Shown: positions 6,835 through 7,783 of the stretch, in pieces
Numbering within the stretch: the stretch's first letter is position 1
How the letters are laid out: every line of letters starts with the position of its first letter
Assembly (NCBI GenBank): GCA_964605975.1
Contig: CAZSER010000034.1
Coordinates: 1 to 7,783, forward strand
Source of the DNA: JBAYHA01 sp964605975
GTDB lineage: Bacteria; Patescibacteriota; Patescibacteriia; UBA11705; JABHMO01
Length of the DNA: 7,783 nt
Direction of reading: 5' to 3'
Made by a program: the position numbers and the translations under genes
Notes under the pieces: model-generated
Databases searched by the model: none
The model's input: only the letters and a program-made list of their open reading frames with translations
Told to the model about the DNA's origin: nothing

Positions 6835-7458
6835 TTAATTATCCAAAAAAGTAAACGAATTAAAAACATCCCAAACATCCTCACGAATAGAAGCATCTTC
6901 CGTCAATGCAAACGATTGTAGTCTATATATCTTTGTCTTTTCCGGGTTTAGCCAAAAAAATTCATCAAAAAACCCCATACCTTCAAAACTATAATTTATC
7001 GCCTCATTTTTGTCCAAATATTTCAAAACAACATTATCTTTAAAATAATAATTAGTATAAATACCATAACTATTGCTATTTTGCTGGATCCAGTCAATTA
7101 AATTTAAATTTCCATCGTTATTATAAACTGACAAAGTCATAACATCAGGTCCACCACTTACACAATCTTCGCAATTCTCCCACCAGTTTTTACTGTCAAA
7201 ATCCTCGATTAAATAATATTCCAAAAGTCCTTTAATTTGTTGGTTCTCATTTTTAACATAACGAGGAGTCAAATATCTATTATCAACTCCAATACTGAAA
7301 TCAGTTCCCGTGAAAACACCACTCTCTTGAATTGCAGTTTCTTGGTTAACAGTTTCTTTTGTTAGCCGATCTGAAAAGAAAAAACCAAACAATAATGCAA
7401 CAAACAATAAAACAGAGATAACAAGCACTATTGATAAAAAAAGTTTATTTTTATTCAT
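6835..7458 (-). CDS. Membrane-anchored protein of unknown function with an extracytoplasmic domain
   Basis: I do not recognise this 207-residue protein. It begins MNKNK, followed by a strongly hydrophobic stretch at about 6-28 (LFLSIVLVISVLLFVALLFG) without a lipobox cysteine. That indicates a single N-terminal membrane anchor with the rest outside the cytoplasm. A polar linker (about 30-50) leads to an acidic, aromatic-rich domain (about 51-207) with many Y, W, F, D and N residues. Its only two cysteines form a C-x-x-C pair (C96, C99) in NCEDC, flanked by tryptophans. The C-terminus DVWDVFNSFTFLDN resembles the end of small anchored domains of the PsbP/Mog1-like type, a weak comparison from memory. 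The ATG at 7458 is chosen because the hydrophobic anchor follows at once; there is no Shine-Dalgarno. A candidate promoter lies about 60 nt upstream. rnk lies downstream on the same strand, beyond two hairpins, so shared function is not implied. Confidence 0.8.
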   Translation of the reverse strand: MNKNKLFLSIVLVISVLLFVALLFGFFFSDRLTKETVNQETAIQESGVFTGTDFSIGVDNRYLTPRYVKNENQQIKGLLEYYLIEDFDSKNWWENCEDCVSGGPDVMTLSVYNNDGNLNLIDWIQQNSNSYGIYTNYYFKDNVVLKYLDKNEAINYSFEGMGFFDEFFWLNPEKTKIYRLQSFALTEDASIREDVWDVFNSFTFLDN

Positions 7459-7514
7459 AATTTAAAATCTAATCAAAATAAAAAAATAATTTATATTTAA
7501 AACTATTATATTTT

Positions 7515-7543
7515 ATTTTAGCAAATAAAAAAGGATTAGACAA
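7515..7543 (-). promoter_or_regulatory. Candidate promoter for the membrane-anchored protein gene
   Basis: On the minus strand TTGTCT (7543-7538) is followed after 17 nt by TAAAAT (7520-7515). Transcription would start near 7508, about 50 nt before the ATG at 7458. A perfect TATAAT also occurs just downstream (7510-7505) but lacks a -35 at a suitable distance. The placement is right, but the surrounding DNA is so AT-rich that chance matches are common. Confidence 0.4.
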
Positions 7544-7721
7544 GAAAAAAAATTAATAAAACAATCGCTACTTCTATTTTAATCTAACCTTAAAATTTTG
7601 CTTATCCCGAATTATTATATTTAAAACAAAAACAGAACCGCTAGGCTTTATCTTAAAAGATGTTTTTATTTTATTATTGCCTTCTTAAATATAATAAAAA
7701 AATTAACTGGCGGTGTTTTTT

Positions 7722-7738
7722 GAACGAAGTTCGAACTT
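7722..7738. repeat. 12-bp perfect palindrome with overlapping small hairpin
   Basis: AAGTTCGAACTT (7727-7738) is its own reverse complement. It overlaps a second inverted repeat, GAAC-GAA-GTTC (7722-7732). T-runs flank it on both sides (six T before the GAAC arm, seven after the palindrome centre). It could be a protein-binding site, part of a dispersed repeat or a weak hairpin; the sequence alone does not decide. It is not a tRNA T-arm, because the flanking bases do not pair and no other cloverleaf arm is present. Confidence 0.4.
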
Positions 7739-7783
7739 TTTTTGACGAAAATCCTGAAAACTAATTTGGACTCGGCGGGGCAA

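Larger units (their letters stand above)
7459..7783. other. Right-end stretch without a supported gene
   Basis: These 325 bases hold no reading frame I can support on either strand. Stops are dense from 7459 to about 7705. The first part (to about 7560) is the upstream region of the membrane-protein gene. The middle is very AT-rich and shows only weak hairpins such as ATCT/AGAT near 7659-7670. From about 7707 the composition changes to GC-richer segments (GGCGG, CTCGGCGGGG) around a palindrome. A minus-strand frame is open from 7783 to a TAA at 7703 and could be the last 26 codons of a gene outside the window, but nothing supports it. Confidence 0.6.

Noticed and set aside
7722..7742. TTCGAAC as a tRNA T-loop
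   Set aside because: The bases on either side do not form a 5-bp T-stem, and no acceptor, D or anticodon arm is present on either strand.
7703..7783. Minus-strand frame open to the right edge as the C-terminal end of another gene
   Set aside because: Only 26 codons are visible, with no recognisable motif. Another frame is also open here, so it cannot be told from chance.
1..7783. Recoding of TGA (as in Gracilibacteria or SR1 lineages)
   Set aside because: No TGA stop occurs in the six genes, but none has an in-frame TGA either, so reassignment is neither needed nor shown.

Overview
The window is AT-rich, tightly packed bacterial DNA with six protein genes, one of them cut by the left edge. 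I see no rRNA, tRNA, CRISPR array or insertion sequence. Small intergenic gaps, no Shine-Dalgarno motif at any visible start, TAA/TAG-only stops, and a cysteine-rich transglycosylase next to housekeeping genes would suit a Patescibacteria (Candidate Phyla Radiation) genome. That placement is an inference from style, not from a marker gene. The standard bacterial code fits: no gene contains an in-frame TGA.

Layout. On the + strand, a 5'-truncated, secreted-looking lytic transglycosylase/lysozyme-fold protein (1-849) is followed after 13 nt by radA (863-2200). The other four genes are on the - strand. Read in their own direction they are: a membrane-anchored protein of unknown function (7458-6835), an Rnk-type Gre-family protein (6690-6292), typA/bipA (6184-4400) and recG (4289-2244). 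radA and recG converge on a shared hairpin (2204-2251) that terminates in both directions and contains the recG stop codon. A second hairpin of the same design follows typA. The right end (7459-7783) holds no gene I can support. It carries a candidate promoter for the membrane protein and, at the very edge, a GC-richer block with a 12-bp palindrome.

How the genes relate. RadA and RecG both remodel branched recombination intermediates, so their convergence is thematically coherent although they are on different transcripts. TypA (ribosome-associated GTPase) and the Rnk-like protein (binds RNA polymerase in relatives) fit translation and transcription under stress. typA has the best promoter in the window: TTGACT, 17 nt, TATTAT.

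Most interesting point. A hairpin with a T-tract sits only 13 nt before the rnk start codon. Any transcript reaching rnk from the visible upstream promoters has to pass it, so it could be a leader attenuator, reminiscent of the terminated leader RNAs (GraL) of E. coli greA. Otherwise the region is mostly conserved housekeeping genes, and I did not find a convincing new multi-gene system.
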